A stretch of 64,000 nucleotides of DNA from Clostridium ragsdalei P11 (GCF_001675165.1 NZ_LROS01000044.1:62001-126000), one strand, 5' to 3'. Shown: positions 1 through 9,291, counted from the stretch's first letter. The notes: a model not told the origin generated them from the letters alone. Made by a program: numbers and translations.

Positions 1-574
1 AAAGCATAGTTCCCATATTAGGATGTATCATTCCTGATCCTTTGGCCATAACACCAATAGTTGCTGTCTTTCCTCCAAGTTCTAATTTTATAGCTATAGT
101 TTTTTGAAAAGTATCTGTAGTCATTATAGCTTTGGATGCATCTTTATATCCATCCTTATCTAGTTTTTTAACCAAATCCGGTACTGCATTTTTTATAGCT
201 TCAATATTTAATTTAACTCCTATAATGCCAGTAGATGCTACAAGTACATCTTCTTTTTCAATTTTAAGTTCTCTTGCTACATATTCACACATCTCTTCTG
301 CATTTTTTAATCCTTCTTCACCAGTACAAGTATTGGCATTTCCACTATTTGCAATCACAGCTTGAGCTTTTTTATTTTCCAGATGCTTTTTAGTAACTAT
401 AAGTGGAGCTCCTTTAACTATATTCTTTGTATAAACTCCTGCTGAATTACAAGAGCTAATTGATTTTATAAGAGCCAGGTCCTTCGAATCTCTTTTTTTA
501 ATACCACAGCTAATCCCTGCAGATACAAATCCTTTTGGAGAAGTAACCCCTCCTTCTATAATTTCAAAATTCAT
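1..574 (-). CDS. argJ: ArgJ, glutamate N-acetyltransferase / amino-acid acetyltransferase (5' part only)
   Basis: Bifunctional ornithine acetyltransferase of the cyclic arginine pathway. It moves acetyl from N-acetylornithine to glutamate. About 191 N-terminal residues are visible; the 3' end lies outside the window. The start ATG (572-574) is preceded by AGGAGG. The visible part covers the alpha chain, with ASTGIIG near residue 116 and the self-cleavage region KGSGMIHPNMGTML at the end. Thr189 is the predicted nucleophile. In most family members the residue before this Thr is Ala (ATML); here it is Gly. ArgC lies just upstream on the same strand (104 bp gap), so the two are probably one arginine operon. 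Confidence 0.93.
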   Translation of the reverse strand, partial: MNFEIIEGGVTSPKGFVSAGISCGIKKRDSKDLALIKSISSCNSAGVYTKNIVKGAPLIVTKKHLENKKAQAVIANSGNANTCTGEEGLKNAEEMCEYVARELKIEKEDVLVASTGIIGVKLNIEAIKNAVPDLVKKLDKDGYKDASKAIMTTDTFQKTIAIKLELGGKTATIGVMAKGSGMIHPNMGTML

Positions 575-678
575 TCTAATGTCCTCCTTAAAATTTAAGT
601 ATATAAAAGAAAATAGCAATTCAAAGATTCAAAATAGGCTAGCATTGTGGCTAGTTATTTTTTTGAATGTGCCTTTGA

Positions 679-1713
679 TTAAAAAATGGCTGGAACAGCA
701 TTAAGTCCTTCCTTTTCATCAAACCCCAGTACAATATTCATATTTTGAATTCCCTGACCTGCAGAACCCTTTACCATATTGTCCAAACACGATATCATTA
801 TAAGTTTATTGTTTTCTTCATCGTAGTGAAGAGAAATGTGACAGTAATTTGAGAGCCTAACATTATTTATTTTTGCTACTTCTCCTAGAGGAAGTACTTT
901 TACAAAAGGCTCTGCCTTATAAAATTCACAGTAATCTTCATGTAGTTTTTCCATATCTATTTTATCCTTAGGAGTTGTATATACTGTAGATAATATTCCC
1001 CTGTTTATAGGAATTAAATGAGGAATAAAAGTTAACTTAACATCTTTTTTTGATACACTGCTTAAATTTTCTTCTATTTCAGGAGTATGCCTGTGATTTG
1101 CTACTTTATAAGCACTAAAACTTTCATTGCAATTTACAAAATGGCTGCCTTCCTTTAATGATCTTCCTGAACCTGTTACCCCTGATTTACAATCTGCAAT
1201 TATTCCTTTTTCCTCTATGAAACCACCTGAAATAAGCGGAAGAAGAGCAAGTTCAACAGATGTAGCATAGCACCCTGGATTACCTATAATTTTTGCTTCT
1301 TTTATATATTTTCTATTTAACTCAGGAAGCCCATATACGGACTTCTCGTGTAAATCCATTATTTCAAAATCTTTTTTATACCATTTTTTATATGCAGTTT
1401 CACTTTTAAATCTAAAATCCGCTCCCATATCTATACATATTTTATTTTTTTTCACTGCCTTTTCCACAATGCTTTCACTTAATCCACTTGGAAGGCCTAA
1501 AAAAATAAGGTCACTCTTTTCTATAACTTCATCTTCATTTCCATATACAATTTCATTTATTCCATAAAAATTTGGATATATACTAGAAATAGTTTTTCCA
1601 CTATAACTGGTAGAAGATACAGCTGATATTTTCACTTTATTATGATTTGATAAAAGTCTTAATAGCTCTGCACCTACATAGCCAGTTCCTCCAATAATTC
1701 CTACTTGTATCAA
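679..1713 (-). CDS. argC: ArgC, N-acetyl-gamma-glutamyl-phosphate reductase
   Basis: NADPH-dependent reduction of N-acetylglutamyl phosphate to the semialdehyde, third step of arginine synthesis. The N-terminal Rossmann motif GIIGGTGYVGAELL opens the protein. The catalytic Cys is in GNPGCYAT (about residue 148). The open frame extends upstream to 1854, but that extension is hydrophobic and AT-rich. A TTG at 1713 preceded by GGGGG gives a 344-residue protein that fits the family length and starts right before the Rossmann fold. It lies upstream of argJ on the same strand. Candidate ArgR half-palindromes lie upstream. Confidence 0.93.
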   Translation of the reverse strand: MIQVGIIGGTGYVGAELLRLLSNHNKVKISAVSSTSYSGKTISSIYPNFYGINEIVYGNEDEVIEKSDLIFLGLPSGLSESIVEKAVKKNKICIDMGADFRFKSETAYKKWYKKDFEIMDLHEKSVYGLPELNRKYIKEAKIIGNPGCYATSVELALLPLISGGFIEEKGIIADCKSGVTGSGRSLKEGSHFVNCNESFSAYKVANHRHTPEIEENLSSVSKKDVKLTFIPHLIPINRGILSTVYTTPKDKIDMEKLHEDYCEFYKAEPFVKVLPLGEVAKINNVRLSNYCHISLHYDEENNKLIMISCLDNMVKGSAGQGIQNMNIVLGFDEKEGLNAVPAIF

Positions 1714-1787
1714 TATAATTTGCCCCCTTCTAATTCCATGTGAAAAGTAATATAACTTTATAAATATGTAGTTATTATATGACTTTA

Positions 1788-1911
1788 TAAATAAATATGC
1801 AATATTTTTTATAAAAATAAATATATTTTTTTTAGTAAACTTCATATAAATCAAACATTATCAATGTGTAAAGCACTTTGTTCTAAATTTCATTTAATTA
1901 TAAATATGCAA
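1788..1911 (-). promoter_or_regulatory. Possible ArgR (ARG box-like) sites upstream of argC
   Basis: On the minus strand, TGCATATTTATTTA (1788-1801) matches the general ARG box form TGNATAWWWATNCA at all but one position. A second partial match, TGCATATTTATAAT, lies near 1898-1911. The surroundings are extremely AT-rich, so chance matches are likely. The position before an arginine operon is the main support. Confidence 0.3.
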
Positions 1912-1958
1912 TTTTTAAGATTACTATACAAAAATTTATCTGATGACAAAAACTCTGT

Positions 1959-4900
1959 TTATCTATTTTGAAATAATCCAAGTATATCCTCTTCAGTAAA
2001 ACTTTTTAAATTTTCACCTGCCACCAATTTATTTTCCATTAATTTTTCTATAAGCTTTTTCTTCTCGTTTTGAAGAAGTACTATCTTCTCTTCAATTGTA
2101 CCTTTAGCTATAATTTTTATAACTTCCACTACATTTTTTTGTCCTATTCTATGAGTCCTATCTGCAGCCTGTTCTTCTACAGCTGTATTCCACCAGGGAT
2201 CAAAATGAATTACCACATCTGCTGAAGTTAAATTTAATCCTGTTCCTCCAGCTTTTAAGCTTATTAAAAACACTGGATTTTTACCTTTGTTAAATTTTTT
2301 TACTATATTTATTCTTTCTTCTGATTTTATAGTACCGTCTAAATAACTAAATGGAATTTTCTCTCCAGAAACTTTTTCTCCTATATTTTTAAGCACAGAT
2401 GTAAATTGAGAAAAAACAAGTATTCTATGTCCCTGTGCTATACTTTTATGAAGGAGCTCCACTAGTGCATCCATTTTTCCATTTCCACCGCTGTAATTAT
2501 TTATTAATATACTAGGATCTAAACATAATTGCCTAAGTTTCGTTATATAGGAAAGTATCTCTATTTTACTATTCTTAAATTTATCCTCTTTTACTTTTTT
2601 TTCAATGAGGTCAACTGCATGATCTGCATAAGTTTTATAAACTTTTTTCTGCTTATCATCTAAAGTAACCATAAGTGTCTTTTCTATTTTATCAGGTAAT
2701 TCCACTATAACATCCTTTTTCTTCCGTCTAAGTATAAAAGGAGCTATGAGTCTATTTAAATCCTCAATTACCTCAGGACTCTCTTTAAGCTTTTTATAGT
2801 ATCTTACACTAAATCTATTTTTATCATATAGATAACCTGGCATTATAAAATCAAATATAGACCATAGTTCCATAAGAGAGTTTTCCATAGGGGTTCCAGA
2901 TAGAGCAAACCGTGTCTTTGCCTTTATTTGTTTTGCTGCCTTTGTATTTTGAGCATTTGGATTTTTTATATATTGTGCTTCATCTAATATACAGTAATCA
3001 AATTCTCTTTCAGAGTACATTTTCAAATCCCTTTTTAAAAGATTATATGTAGTTATAATAACATCGTAGTTTCCCATATGAAAAGCATCTGTTTCTCTTT
3101 CTTCTTTTGTTCCTACAACAGGTAATACTTTTAAAGTAGGCGCAAACTTTTCAAATTCATCTATCCAATTGTAAACCAAGGATGTGGGGACTATAATTAA
3201 AGATTTGCTTTTCTGGCTGGAAAGTATAAAAGTAATAGTTTGCAGTGTTTTTCCAAGTCCCATTTCATCTCCTAGAATTCCACCAAATCCAAAGTAATCT
3301 AAATTTTTTAACCACTTATACCCTACTTTTTGATATTCCCTCAAGGAAGCATGTAATTCTTTTGGGACTTCAAATTCCAATTTGTCTACATTTCTAAATT
3401 TATTTCTTATTTTATTTATTTCTTTTTTTCCCTTTATATATGTAATATTGTTATCTTCCAAATATCCATCAATGAAGATAGCCTTGTTTGCATCTATCTT
3501 TATATTATTATCTTCTATATTATTATAGGAAACAGCATCTAAAAGTTTTAAAAACTTCTTAAGTTCTAATTCTTCAAGATCAAGATATTCTCCACTTTTC
3601 AGCTTGTAATATTTCAGGTTATCTCTAAATGCTTTTAATATACCTGTAGTTTCTCTTGGATCTATATCCCCTATTTTAAAATTCATTTCAAAATAATTAT
3701 ATTTACCTGTTTTGATATCGCCATTTATACCTTTACTTCCTATGGATTTTATGCCTTTAAAGTTTTCTGAATAGTAAACTTCCCCTATTTCTTGAAGTTT
3801 AAATACTTCATTTTTAAAGAAATTGAAAATATAATCATCCCCCATAAGGAAATAAAATTTCCCATTTACCTCTTCAAATCCTAGTGAGGTGAGAATTCCA
3901 ATAACCTGAGATTCCCTTTTAGATTCTCTATATATAATCTTTTCATCACAATCTTCAAAAATATTAAATTCAAATTGTCCATATTTAACTTTTAAAACAA
4001 GTGTGATGTCCTTACCTTCCTTGTTAAAATAGAAGTTAAACTTACACTTATCAATTACTACCTTATTTCTTATAGTCTTTGACAAAGTAACTCTATCTGA
4101 TAAAAAATTAAGATTGGGAATGAGCTTTTTTAATACAGTATCTTCCTGAGTTTTATCAATAGTTACTACCCTAGCTTCGTTAAATACCTTCAAATAAGGA
4201 CTTATTTTATAGCAGAATTCATAATCTGGTAGATATATAGTAGAACCATATAAGAAGACATCATTTTTAGAGCTAAGAGACTCTGGCATGCCCGATAAAG
4301 ATTTTAAAACATAATTGTCTTTTATGGTTTTCAAGTCAAACTCCACAGCTGGATTTTCAAATAGGATTTCTGTTTCTATAGGTCTAGAAAAAAATCCTTC
4401 ATTTAGATATATTCTATGCTTTTTTATAACTTCAAAAAATTCTCTAACTAAATACTTGGGAATGATAATATACTTTCCACTTACACATTCGTCACCTTTT
4501 TTACGAAAATATTTATAATCCTTTTCCATTTCCTTCAAAGTTTCTATAAAGGAAATGAGTCTCTTATCCTTAGTGGATAACTTTTGCTTTTTTATATCAA
4601 AGGTAAAATTTTTACTATATTTTATAGGAACGTTATTATAATAGCATGTAAAAAAATGATTTATATCCTTTAAAACATAGAGGTTACTTGAACTTGTGGA
4701 CTTCACCCCTATTTTAAATTCAGCTGTTATATTACCATTCCATTGGTTTTTATTTATATAAACCTCTATTTTTAATTCTTCCTTATCTTTTTCATCTCCT
4801 AAAAGCAAAGATAAAACATTACTTTTATTTTTAAATATACTATTTATATCATCATCTTTTAAAGCTTCATGCTGAACTAAATCCCCTAGAGCCTTATAAA

Positions 4901-5201
4901 AAGTTGCTGTGAGATGTTTACAGCAGTAGTTTGTTTTTTTAAATTCATTTTTTTCATAATCCTGGCAGCTGCAATATGTAGAAAAAATGCTTTTATTACC
5001 CGTATCCATTTCAATCTTAGTATTGTATTCGTTAAAAAGATTTTCTGAAATCACATTTCCCTCTATACAAATTAATTTGTCTTCATCTATTATATCTATG
5101 GAGGACACTAGATCATTGTCTAGAACTCTGTGACCTTTTAAATAATTTTCACCTGTAGTTTGTTCATTAAATATTTGTAACAATGCATCTTCAGTTAACA
5201 T
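1959..5201 (-). CDS. SNF2-family helicase with SWIM zinc finger
   Basis: A 1080-residue SWI2/SNF2-type ATPase that would translocate on DNA and remodel bound proteins. The N-terminal SWIM zinc-binding motif has C77, C79, C94 and H96 (CxC...CxH). A long middle region resembles the bacterial SNF2 helicase-associated domain. The helicase core begins at about residue 620 with motif I GDEMGLGKT near 643-651, motif II DEAQ near 739, SGTPMENS (motif III) and the C-terminal motifs AGGTGLNL and DRTHRIGQ. Start ATG at 5201 follows GGGAG. It appears monocistronic. The family is common in clostridia as a stand-alone gene; its exact cellular role is not known. Confidence 0.92.
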   Translation of the reverse strand: MLTEDALLQIFNEQTTGENYLKGHRVLDNDLVSSIDIIDEDKLICIEGNVISENLFNEYNTKIEMDTGNKSIFSTYCSCQDYEKNEFKKTNYCCKHLTATFYKALGDLVQHEALKDDDINSIFKNKSNVLSLLLGDEKDKEELKIEVYINKNQWNGNITAEFKIGVKSTSSSNLYVLKDINHFFTCYYNNVPIKYSKNFTFDIKKQKLSTKDKRLISFIETLKEMEKDYKYFRKKGDECVSGKYIIIPKYLVREFFEVIKKHRIYLNEGFFSRPIETEILFENPAVEFDLKTIKDNYVLKSLSGMPESLSSKNDVFLYGSTIYLPDYEFCYKISPYLKVFNEARVVTIDKTQEDTVLKKLIPNLNFLSDRVTLSKTIRNKVVIDKCKFNFYFNKEGKDITLVLKVKYGQFEFNIFEDCDEKIIYRESKRESQVIGILTSLGFEEVNGKFYFLMGDDYIFNFFKNEVFKLQEIGEVYYSENFKGIKSIGSKGINGDIKTGKYNYFEMNFKIGDIDPRETTGILKAFRDNLKYYKLKSGEYLDLEELELKKFLKLLDAVSYNNIEDNNIKIDANKAIFIDGYLEDNNITYIKGKKEINKIRNKFRNVDKLEFEVPKELHASLREYQKVGYKWLKNLDYFGFGGILGDEMGLGKTLQTITFILSSQKSKSLIIVPTSLVYNWIDEFEKFAPTLKVLPVVGTKEERETDAFHMGNYDVIITTYNLLKRDLKMYSEREFDYCILDEAQYIKNPNAQNTKAAKQIKAKTRFALSGTPMENSLMELWSIFDFIMPGYLYDKNRFSVRYYKKLKESPEVIEDLNRLIAPFILRRKKKDVIVELPDKIEKTLMVTLDDKQKKVYKTYADHAVDLIEKKVKEDKFKNSKIEILSYITKLRQLCLDPSILINNYSGGNGKMDALVELLHKSIAQGHRILVFSQFTSVLKNIGEKVSGEKIPFSYLDGTIKSEERINIVKKFNKGKNPVFLISLKAGGTGLNLTSADVVIHFDPWWNTAVEEQAADRTHRIGQKNVVEVIKIIAKGTIEEKIVLLQNEKKKLIEKLMENKLVAGENLKSFTEEDILGLFQNR

Positions 5202-5245
5202 AACTTCTCCCTATAAATTTAAATTTTTCAATCCTTTTATTATAT

Positions 5246-5381
5246 CATAAACAGAGTTCTTGGCATCAGATGGAGTTTTGAACTCCACCTGATGCTTAGA
5301 AATCGTTATCCAGGGACGTAACTGCTCTTTACTCCAACTTGGAGAAGTGGGAGTATTAGAGCAGGTAGTCATCGGATAAAT
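5246..5381 (+). repeat. Structured dispersed element, subtype B (copy B1)
   Basis: Intergenic element of two parts. A 5' hairpin GCATCAGATGGAG...CTCCACCTGATGC (5263-5294) is followed by a conserved core from TTATCCAGGGACGTA (5306) to CATCGGATAAA (5380). The core can fold as nested stems: TTATCC (5306-5311) with GGATAA (5374-5379), GAC (5315-5317) with GTC (5368-5370), and CTGCTCT (5322-5328) with AGAGCAG (5358-5364), capped by an inner hairpin. The same core recurs at 60.3 kb, and a diverged subtype A occurs at 10.6 and 38.9 kb. No protein is encoded. The strand is the one on which the core reads TTATCC...GGATAA. Confidence 0.75.
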
Positions 5382-5403
5382 AAGTTATAACTGATTGAAA
5401 GTA

Positions 5404-5443
5404 AAAAAAAGCACGCTAATTAAGCAATTTTAGCATACTTTTT
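5404..5443. terminator. Hairpin terminator downstream of the pseudouridine synthase
   Basis: Imperfect inverted repeat AAAGCACGCTAA...TTAGCATACTTTTT with A-rich and T-rich flanks. It could end transcription from either side, mainly from the minus-strand gene that stops at 5496. Confidence 0.55.
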
Positions 5444-5495
5444 CACACTTGATATTTAATTGTTGTTGAATTCTACTTTTCTTTAATTTCTTTAA

Positions 5496-6281
5496 TTAAA
5501 TCGTTAATAATAACTTTTGAATTTCAACTTCTGTCAAGAACCGATACTGGCCCTTTTCCAATGATTCATCTAACAGTAACCCTCCAATGGAAACTCTTTT
5601 TAGATACACCACATAGCAGCCTACTGCCTTTAACATGCGCTTCACTTGGTGCTTACGTCCCTCTGAAATAGTAAGATATCCAGAAACAACGGGCTGGTTA
5701 TACTGGTCTGAATCTATATTATGTAAATTTCGAGCAGGCATTTCATGTTTAAACTCTTTATATATTCCACATTTTTGCACTTCTATTTTTGCAGGCTTCG
5801 TTAGTATTTTACCTTTCCCTATGTAAATTCCCTGCTCTAATTGCTTCCTATCTTCCTCGTCTAAAGAACCCAAAGCCCAAAAAAAATAAGTTTTTTCAAC
5901 ATGCTTTTGGGGATACATTAATTGATGTTCAAATTCACCATCGTTGGTAAAAAGCAATAATCCTTCTGTATCTTTGTCTAATCTTCCAACATGAAATATT
6001 CCATTCATGTTAACATCGTTAAAAAAATCAAATACTGTTTTATGAACTTTATCTTTCCTTGCAGTAATATAACCAGCAGGTTTATTAAACATATAATATA
6101 CTTTTCCAGTATAAGTAACTACCTTACCAAGATATTCAATAACATCAGAACTTTCGTTAATTTCTACTGCTGGTTCTGTTACTACGTCTCCATTTACCTT
6201 AACCATACCTTCTTTGATATAAGTCCTAACCTTTTTCCTTCTTCCAACAGATGATTCTGCTAAAAATTTATCTAATCTCAT
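5496..6281 (-). CDS. RsuA/RluB-family rRNA pseudouridine synthase
   Basis: A 261-residue enzyme predicted to isomerise a uridine in ribosomal RNA. An N-terminal S4 RNA-binding domain (MRLDKFLAESS, residues 1-60) precedes the catalytic domain. The catalytic Asp is in GRLDKDTEGLLLFTNDG, and the MFNKPAG motif is present. The RsuA/RluB/RluF subgroup is clear, but which rRNA position it modifies cannot be read from sequence. The start ATG sits 11 bp after the stop of a small ywbE-like gene. If that gene were not frameshifted, the two would overlap, which suggests translational coupling originally. Confidence 0.9.
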   Translation of the reverse strand: MRLDKFLAESSVGRRKKVRTYIKEGMVKVNGDVVTEPAVEINESSDVIEYLGKVVTYTGKVYYMFNKPAGYITARKDKVHKTVFDFFNDVNMNGIFHVGRLDKDTEGLLLFTNDGEFEHQLMYPQKHVEKTYFFWALGSLDEEDRKQLEQGIYIGKGKILTKPAKIEVQKCGIYKEFKHEMPARNLHNIDSDQYNQPVVSGYLTISEGRKHQVKRMLKAVGCYVVYLKRVSIGGLLLDESLEKGQYRFLTEVEIQKLLLTI

Positions 6282-6292
6282 GTTTAATTTCT

Positions 6293-6469
6293 TTAACCCT
6301 TCCTACAATACCCTTCAAGCATAACTTTGATGCCTCGATGATGAACCTGTGAGTTTGTAAGTATCCTTTGTACTACACCCTCAGTTAATTTCCCAGAACG
6401 CTGATCTTGTTTTTGTACAACTAAGACTTTTATTCCTACTTTTATATTTTTTCGTATCGTTCCATCCAT
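6293..6469 (-). CDS. YwbE-family small protein, apparently frameshifted near its 3' end
   Basis: A 58-codon reading frame starting with MDGTIRKNIKVGIKV and continuing QDQRSGKLTEGVVQ, the recognisable core of the YwbE (DUF2196) family. A good ribosome site (GGAGGAG) precedes the ATG at 6469. The frame ends as LEGYCRKG and stop. Removing one T in the GGGTATTG stretch (about 6309-6314) would instead give LEGIVGRVKEIKHEIR and a stop overlapping the start of the next gene, the expected family C-terminus. So this looks like a recent single-base insertion or a sequence error. The family's function is unknown. Confidence 0.8.
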   Translation of the reverse strand: MDGTIRKNIKVGIKVLVVQKQDQRSGKLTEGVVQRILTNSQVHHRGIKVMLEGYCRKG

Positions 6470-6765
6470 AATATTACTCCTCTTTTTTATTTTTTATATA
6501 GCTTTACTACTGTCTCCACATATACAGTTTATTGAGGAAAGGAAACATTATACAAAGTATATTTGATAGAAATCCAATACATATGTTATAGCTTATTAAG
6601 ATTTATGTCAATTAAAGATGTGTGCGTTCTTCAATTTATAATTTGCAAGGGTGGACAACGACAGTATTTAAAGAAACTTCACATTAAATAATTTACTATT
6701 TCATTTTCTTGCCTTTTTAGACATAGTTAATAAAACTACAGTTAATTTTTATAAGTAATTAGATC
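6470..6765. other. Intergenic region with no clear feature
   Basis: About 300 bp of AT-rich DNA between the ywbE-like gene and the hemerythrin gene. I see no credible open frame, strong hairpin or repeat-family match. It presumably holds the promoter of the ywbE/pseudouridine synthase pair. Confidence 0.4.
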
Positions 6766-7320
6766 TTATTTGTACTTTTGTTCAAGCAATTCTAATATCT
6801 GAATATACTTAGTCTGAACACCATCTCTATACATTTTTTCTTCGAATTTATCGCATTCTATATTGACTTTATTTAATGTTTCTTCACAAAGTTCTCTCTT
6901 GGCAAAAGAATAAACAACATTGTCTTCCCTATCTATATGCCTATTCAATAAATGTGTATAAGATATAGCATTAGCAATTACGTCAAGTTTGGCCTCATTG
7001 TCACCGACCTTAACCCTAGCAATTCCTTCCTCAAGCTCCTTAATATATAGTCTTCCAAAGTCATGTTCAACAAGCATTCCAAACTTAACTAATTTCTCAG
7101 CTGCTCCTCCAATCTCATCTATCATTCTATTGAATAAGATTTTTTCTTCCTTCTCATGATGATTTTTATCTGCATAATTTCTTACAAAGTCAATTATCTT
7201 TTCAAAATCCCCGTAATCAATTTCTTTTCCATTCATAATACCTAAACATTCTTTTCTAATAACAACTAACATTCTTTTTATGTTTTTATGTTCCTCAATC
7301 ATTAAATCAATTCCATCCAT
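6766..7320 (-). CDS. Hemerythrin HHE-domain protein
   Basis: A 184-residue, mostly helical protein with the spaced His/Glu ligands of the HHE cation-binding fold: EEHKNI near residue 10, NHHEKEE near 54, VEHDFG near 85 and HLLNRHIDRED near 119-128. These would bind a di-iron centre for sensing or handling oxygen or nitric oxide. It is a single-domain soluble protein and no partner gene is adjacent. A second, differently built hemerythrin occurs at 31.2 kb. Confidence 0.85.
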   Translation of the reverse strand: MDGIDLMIEEHKNIKRMLVVIRKECLGIMNGKEIDYGDFEKIIDFVRNYADKNHHEKEEKILFNRMIDEIGGAAEKLVKFGMLVEHDFGRLYIKELEEGIARVKVGDNEAKLDVIANAISYTHLLNRHIDREDNVVYSFAKRELCEETLNKVNIECDKFEEKMYRDGVQTKYIQILELLEQKYK

Positions 7321-7519
7321 AAACTCATACCTTTCTTATTATACTTATACTATTATAGGATTAGCCTTTTTTATATTAAGTATCCTTAGATATAAAAACA
7401 AAAATCAGTTAATATTCAAATGTTTAGTTATTCGTTTTCCAGCGCTTCTTTGTAACTACTTAATAAGGTAACGAATAGAATAATAAAGAAGATTTATTAT
7501 TCTATAGGAGAGAAGTTTC

Positions 7520-7852
7520 ATGATAACTTATAAAGTTAAACATGGTGATACACTATATGCTATAGCACATCATTTCGGAATTTGTGCTGGAATGCTTGCA
7601 ATGTCTAATAATATATTTGGGCCACATCAAATATCTGAAGGACAAGAATTATTAGTTCCAATTGGAATATCAAATAAGGACTTAAATTTTAGAATGCAAT
7701 TTAAACTTATACAAAAATATACTGCCAAAATTGAAAACACATTTAAAGACTTTTTCATAAGTCTTAACGGTGTTCAAATTGGCAGTACATCCCGCTGCAT
7801 ATGTCAAGATTTCTTTATCAATGAATCTTACTTAGTGGGAGTGTTACAGTAG
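7520..7852 (+). CDS. LysM-domain protein whose C-terminus runs into a dispersed element
   Basis: A 110-residue protein with one N-terminal LysM domain (residues 2-47, YKVKHGDTLYAIAHHFG to QELLVPIG), which binds peptidoglycan or chitin-like glycans. It has no signal peptide, so a spore-coat or intracellular assembly role is possible but unproven. After LysM the sequence resembles no family I recognise. The last 12 or so codons (INESYLVGVLQ) and the stop are contributed by the truncated dispersed element at 7816-7869, so the natural C-terminus may have been lost. Start ATG follows AGGAGAG. Confidence 0.7.
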   Translation: MITYKVKHGDTLYAIAHHFGICAGMLAMSNNIFGPHQISEGQELLVPIGISNKDLNFRMQFKLIQKYTAKIENTFKDFFISLNGVQIGSTSRCICQDFFINESYLVGVLQ

Positions 7853-7869
7853 GTAGCCACCAGATAAAT
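7816..7869 (+). repeat. Structured dispersed element, subtype A, internally deleted copy
   Basis: Compared with the full copies at 10554-10686 and 38873-39003, this copy keeps the 5' end (TATCAATGAATCTTACTT) and the 3' end (TGTTACAGTAGGTAGCC to CAGATAAAT), joined at AGTGGGAG. In a full copy AGTGGGAG occurs twice, and the segment between the two occurrences is exactly what is missing here. This is the pattern expected from deletion by slippage between short direct repeats. Confidence 0.75.
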
Positions 7870-7878
7870 CTACTATAA

Positions 7879-9291
7879 CTATTCACATACTTTATCTGGA
7901 TTTAGTATATTTTTAGGATCAAATGCGAGTTTTATATTTCTCATAAGTTCAATATACTCTTCTCCATATTGTCTTCTTATATATTTCTTTTTAGCATATC
8001 CTATTCCATGTTCTCCTGAAACTGCACCTTCCAATTCTTCAGATTTTTTATACAGACAGTCAAATACACCGCTTAATTTTTTGTGCCACTCATCCTCTGA
8101 CAAGTCATCTCTTAAAATATAAACATGTAAATTTCCATCACCTGCGTGTCCAAAACTTCTTATTCTAATATTAAATTTATCTTGAACTTCATTTGTGTAC
8201 TTAACAAATTCCGCTACTCTATTTCTAGGTACAACAACGTCACATTCATCCATCTCCGTAGTAGTTGCCTTAACAGCTTCAAGGAAAGCACCTCTTGCAG
8301 ACCAAACGGATTCCTTTCTTTCATCAGTATCTGTAATATATACGTCCAGCGCACCTTCTTTTAAGCATATATCTGCTACCTTTTCATAATCTCCTTCTAT
8401 TTGCTCTTTGCTATTTCCATCAAATGTAAGCAGTAAATAGGCATCTGAAGAATTATCCGGGAATTTCTTACCTAAAAACTCTTCTGCTGCAAGTATTACT
8501 TCTCTTTGCATAAATTCTATAGCAGTAGGTACAGCTTTTGACTTTATTATTTTAGGTACCGTGCTTATAGCCCTATTTAAGTCAGGAAATGGTATAAGAA
8601 GGCTTATTGATTTTTTAGGAAGTGGAACTAATTTTAATATTATCTTTGTAATTATTCCAAGAGTACCTTCTGAACCGCATATCAAATCCTTTATGCTATA
8701 ACCGGAACTATTTTTTACAATTTTTCCACCAAACTCTAATATTTTACCATTAGGAAGAACTACTTCAAGTCCTCTTACATAATCCCTTGTAACTCCATAC
8801 TTAACAGCTCTCATTCCTCCTGCATTAGTACTTACATTTCCACCAATTGTTGCAGATTTTTCACCAGGATCTGGTGGGTAAAATAAATCATGACTTTCTA
8901 CAAACTTGCCTATATCCATTAGAAGGACTCCAGGTTCTAATGTCAATGTAAGATTATCTTCATCCAATTCAAGTATATTGTTCATCTTTGTTAAATTTAT
9001 CATTATTCCACCTTCTATTGGAACAGATGAACCAACAAGACCAGTGCCTGACCCTCTTGCCACTACTGGAATGTTGTTTTTATATGCATAGGCCATTATC
9101 TTTGATACTTCTTGTGCACTAAGTACTTCTACCATTGCATCAGGATATTTACTTACGCCGCCTAATTCATCATGGCTGTAATCTGCATTTATGTCTTCTC
9201 CCACAAAAACTCTATCTTTTCCAAGTAAATCTATTAAAAAATCTATATCAATATTGTCTAATTTTTTATACTTTTCAATACACTTTTCCAT
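7879..9291 (-). CDS. lctD: LctD-like FAD-dependent lactate dehydrogenase (GlcD family)
   Basis: A 470-residue FAD_binding_4 / FAD-oxidase C protein that oxidises lactate (glycolate-oxidase GlcD family). The FAD-binding region contains [16 protein letters not shown] and [19 protein letters not shown]. The C-terminal half contains [12 protein letters not shown] and [11 protein letters not shown], typical active-site and flavin contacts. It is the last gene of an operon with etfA and etfB, the arrangement of the electron-confurcating LctBCD complex characterised in Acetobacterium woodii. By analogy it couples lactate oxidation by NAD to ferredoxin oxidation. That coupling is inferred from context. 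GGAGG precedes the ATG. Confidence 0.9.
   Translation of the reverse strand: MEKCIEKYKKLDNIDIDFLIDLLGKDRVFVGEDINADYSHDELGGVSKYPDAMVEVLSAQEVSKIMAYAYKNNIPVVARGSGTGLVGSSVPIEGGIMINLTKMNNILELDEDNLTLTLEPGVLLMDIGKFVESHDLFYPPDPGEKSATIGGNVSTNAGGMRAVKYGVTRDYVRGLEVVLPNGKILEFGGKIVKNSSGYSIKDLICGSEGTLGIITKIILKLVPLPKKSISLLIPFPDLNRAISTVPKIIKSKAVPTAIEFMQREVILAAEEFLGKKFPDNSSDAYLLLTFDGNSKEQIEGDYEKVADICLKEGALDVYITDTDERKESVWSARGAFLEAVKATTTEMDECDVVVPRNRVAEFVKYTNEVQDKFNIRIRSFGHAGDGNLHVYILRDDLSEDEWHKKLSGVFDCLYKKSEELEGAVSGEHGIGYAKKKYIRRQYGEEYIELMRNIKLAFDPKNILNPDKVCE

Noticed and set aside
1740-1854. Upstream extension of argC
   Set aside because: Hydrophobic and low-complexity; TTG at 1713 with GGGGG upstream and the family length argue against it.
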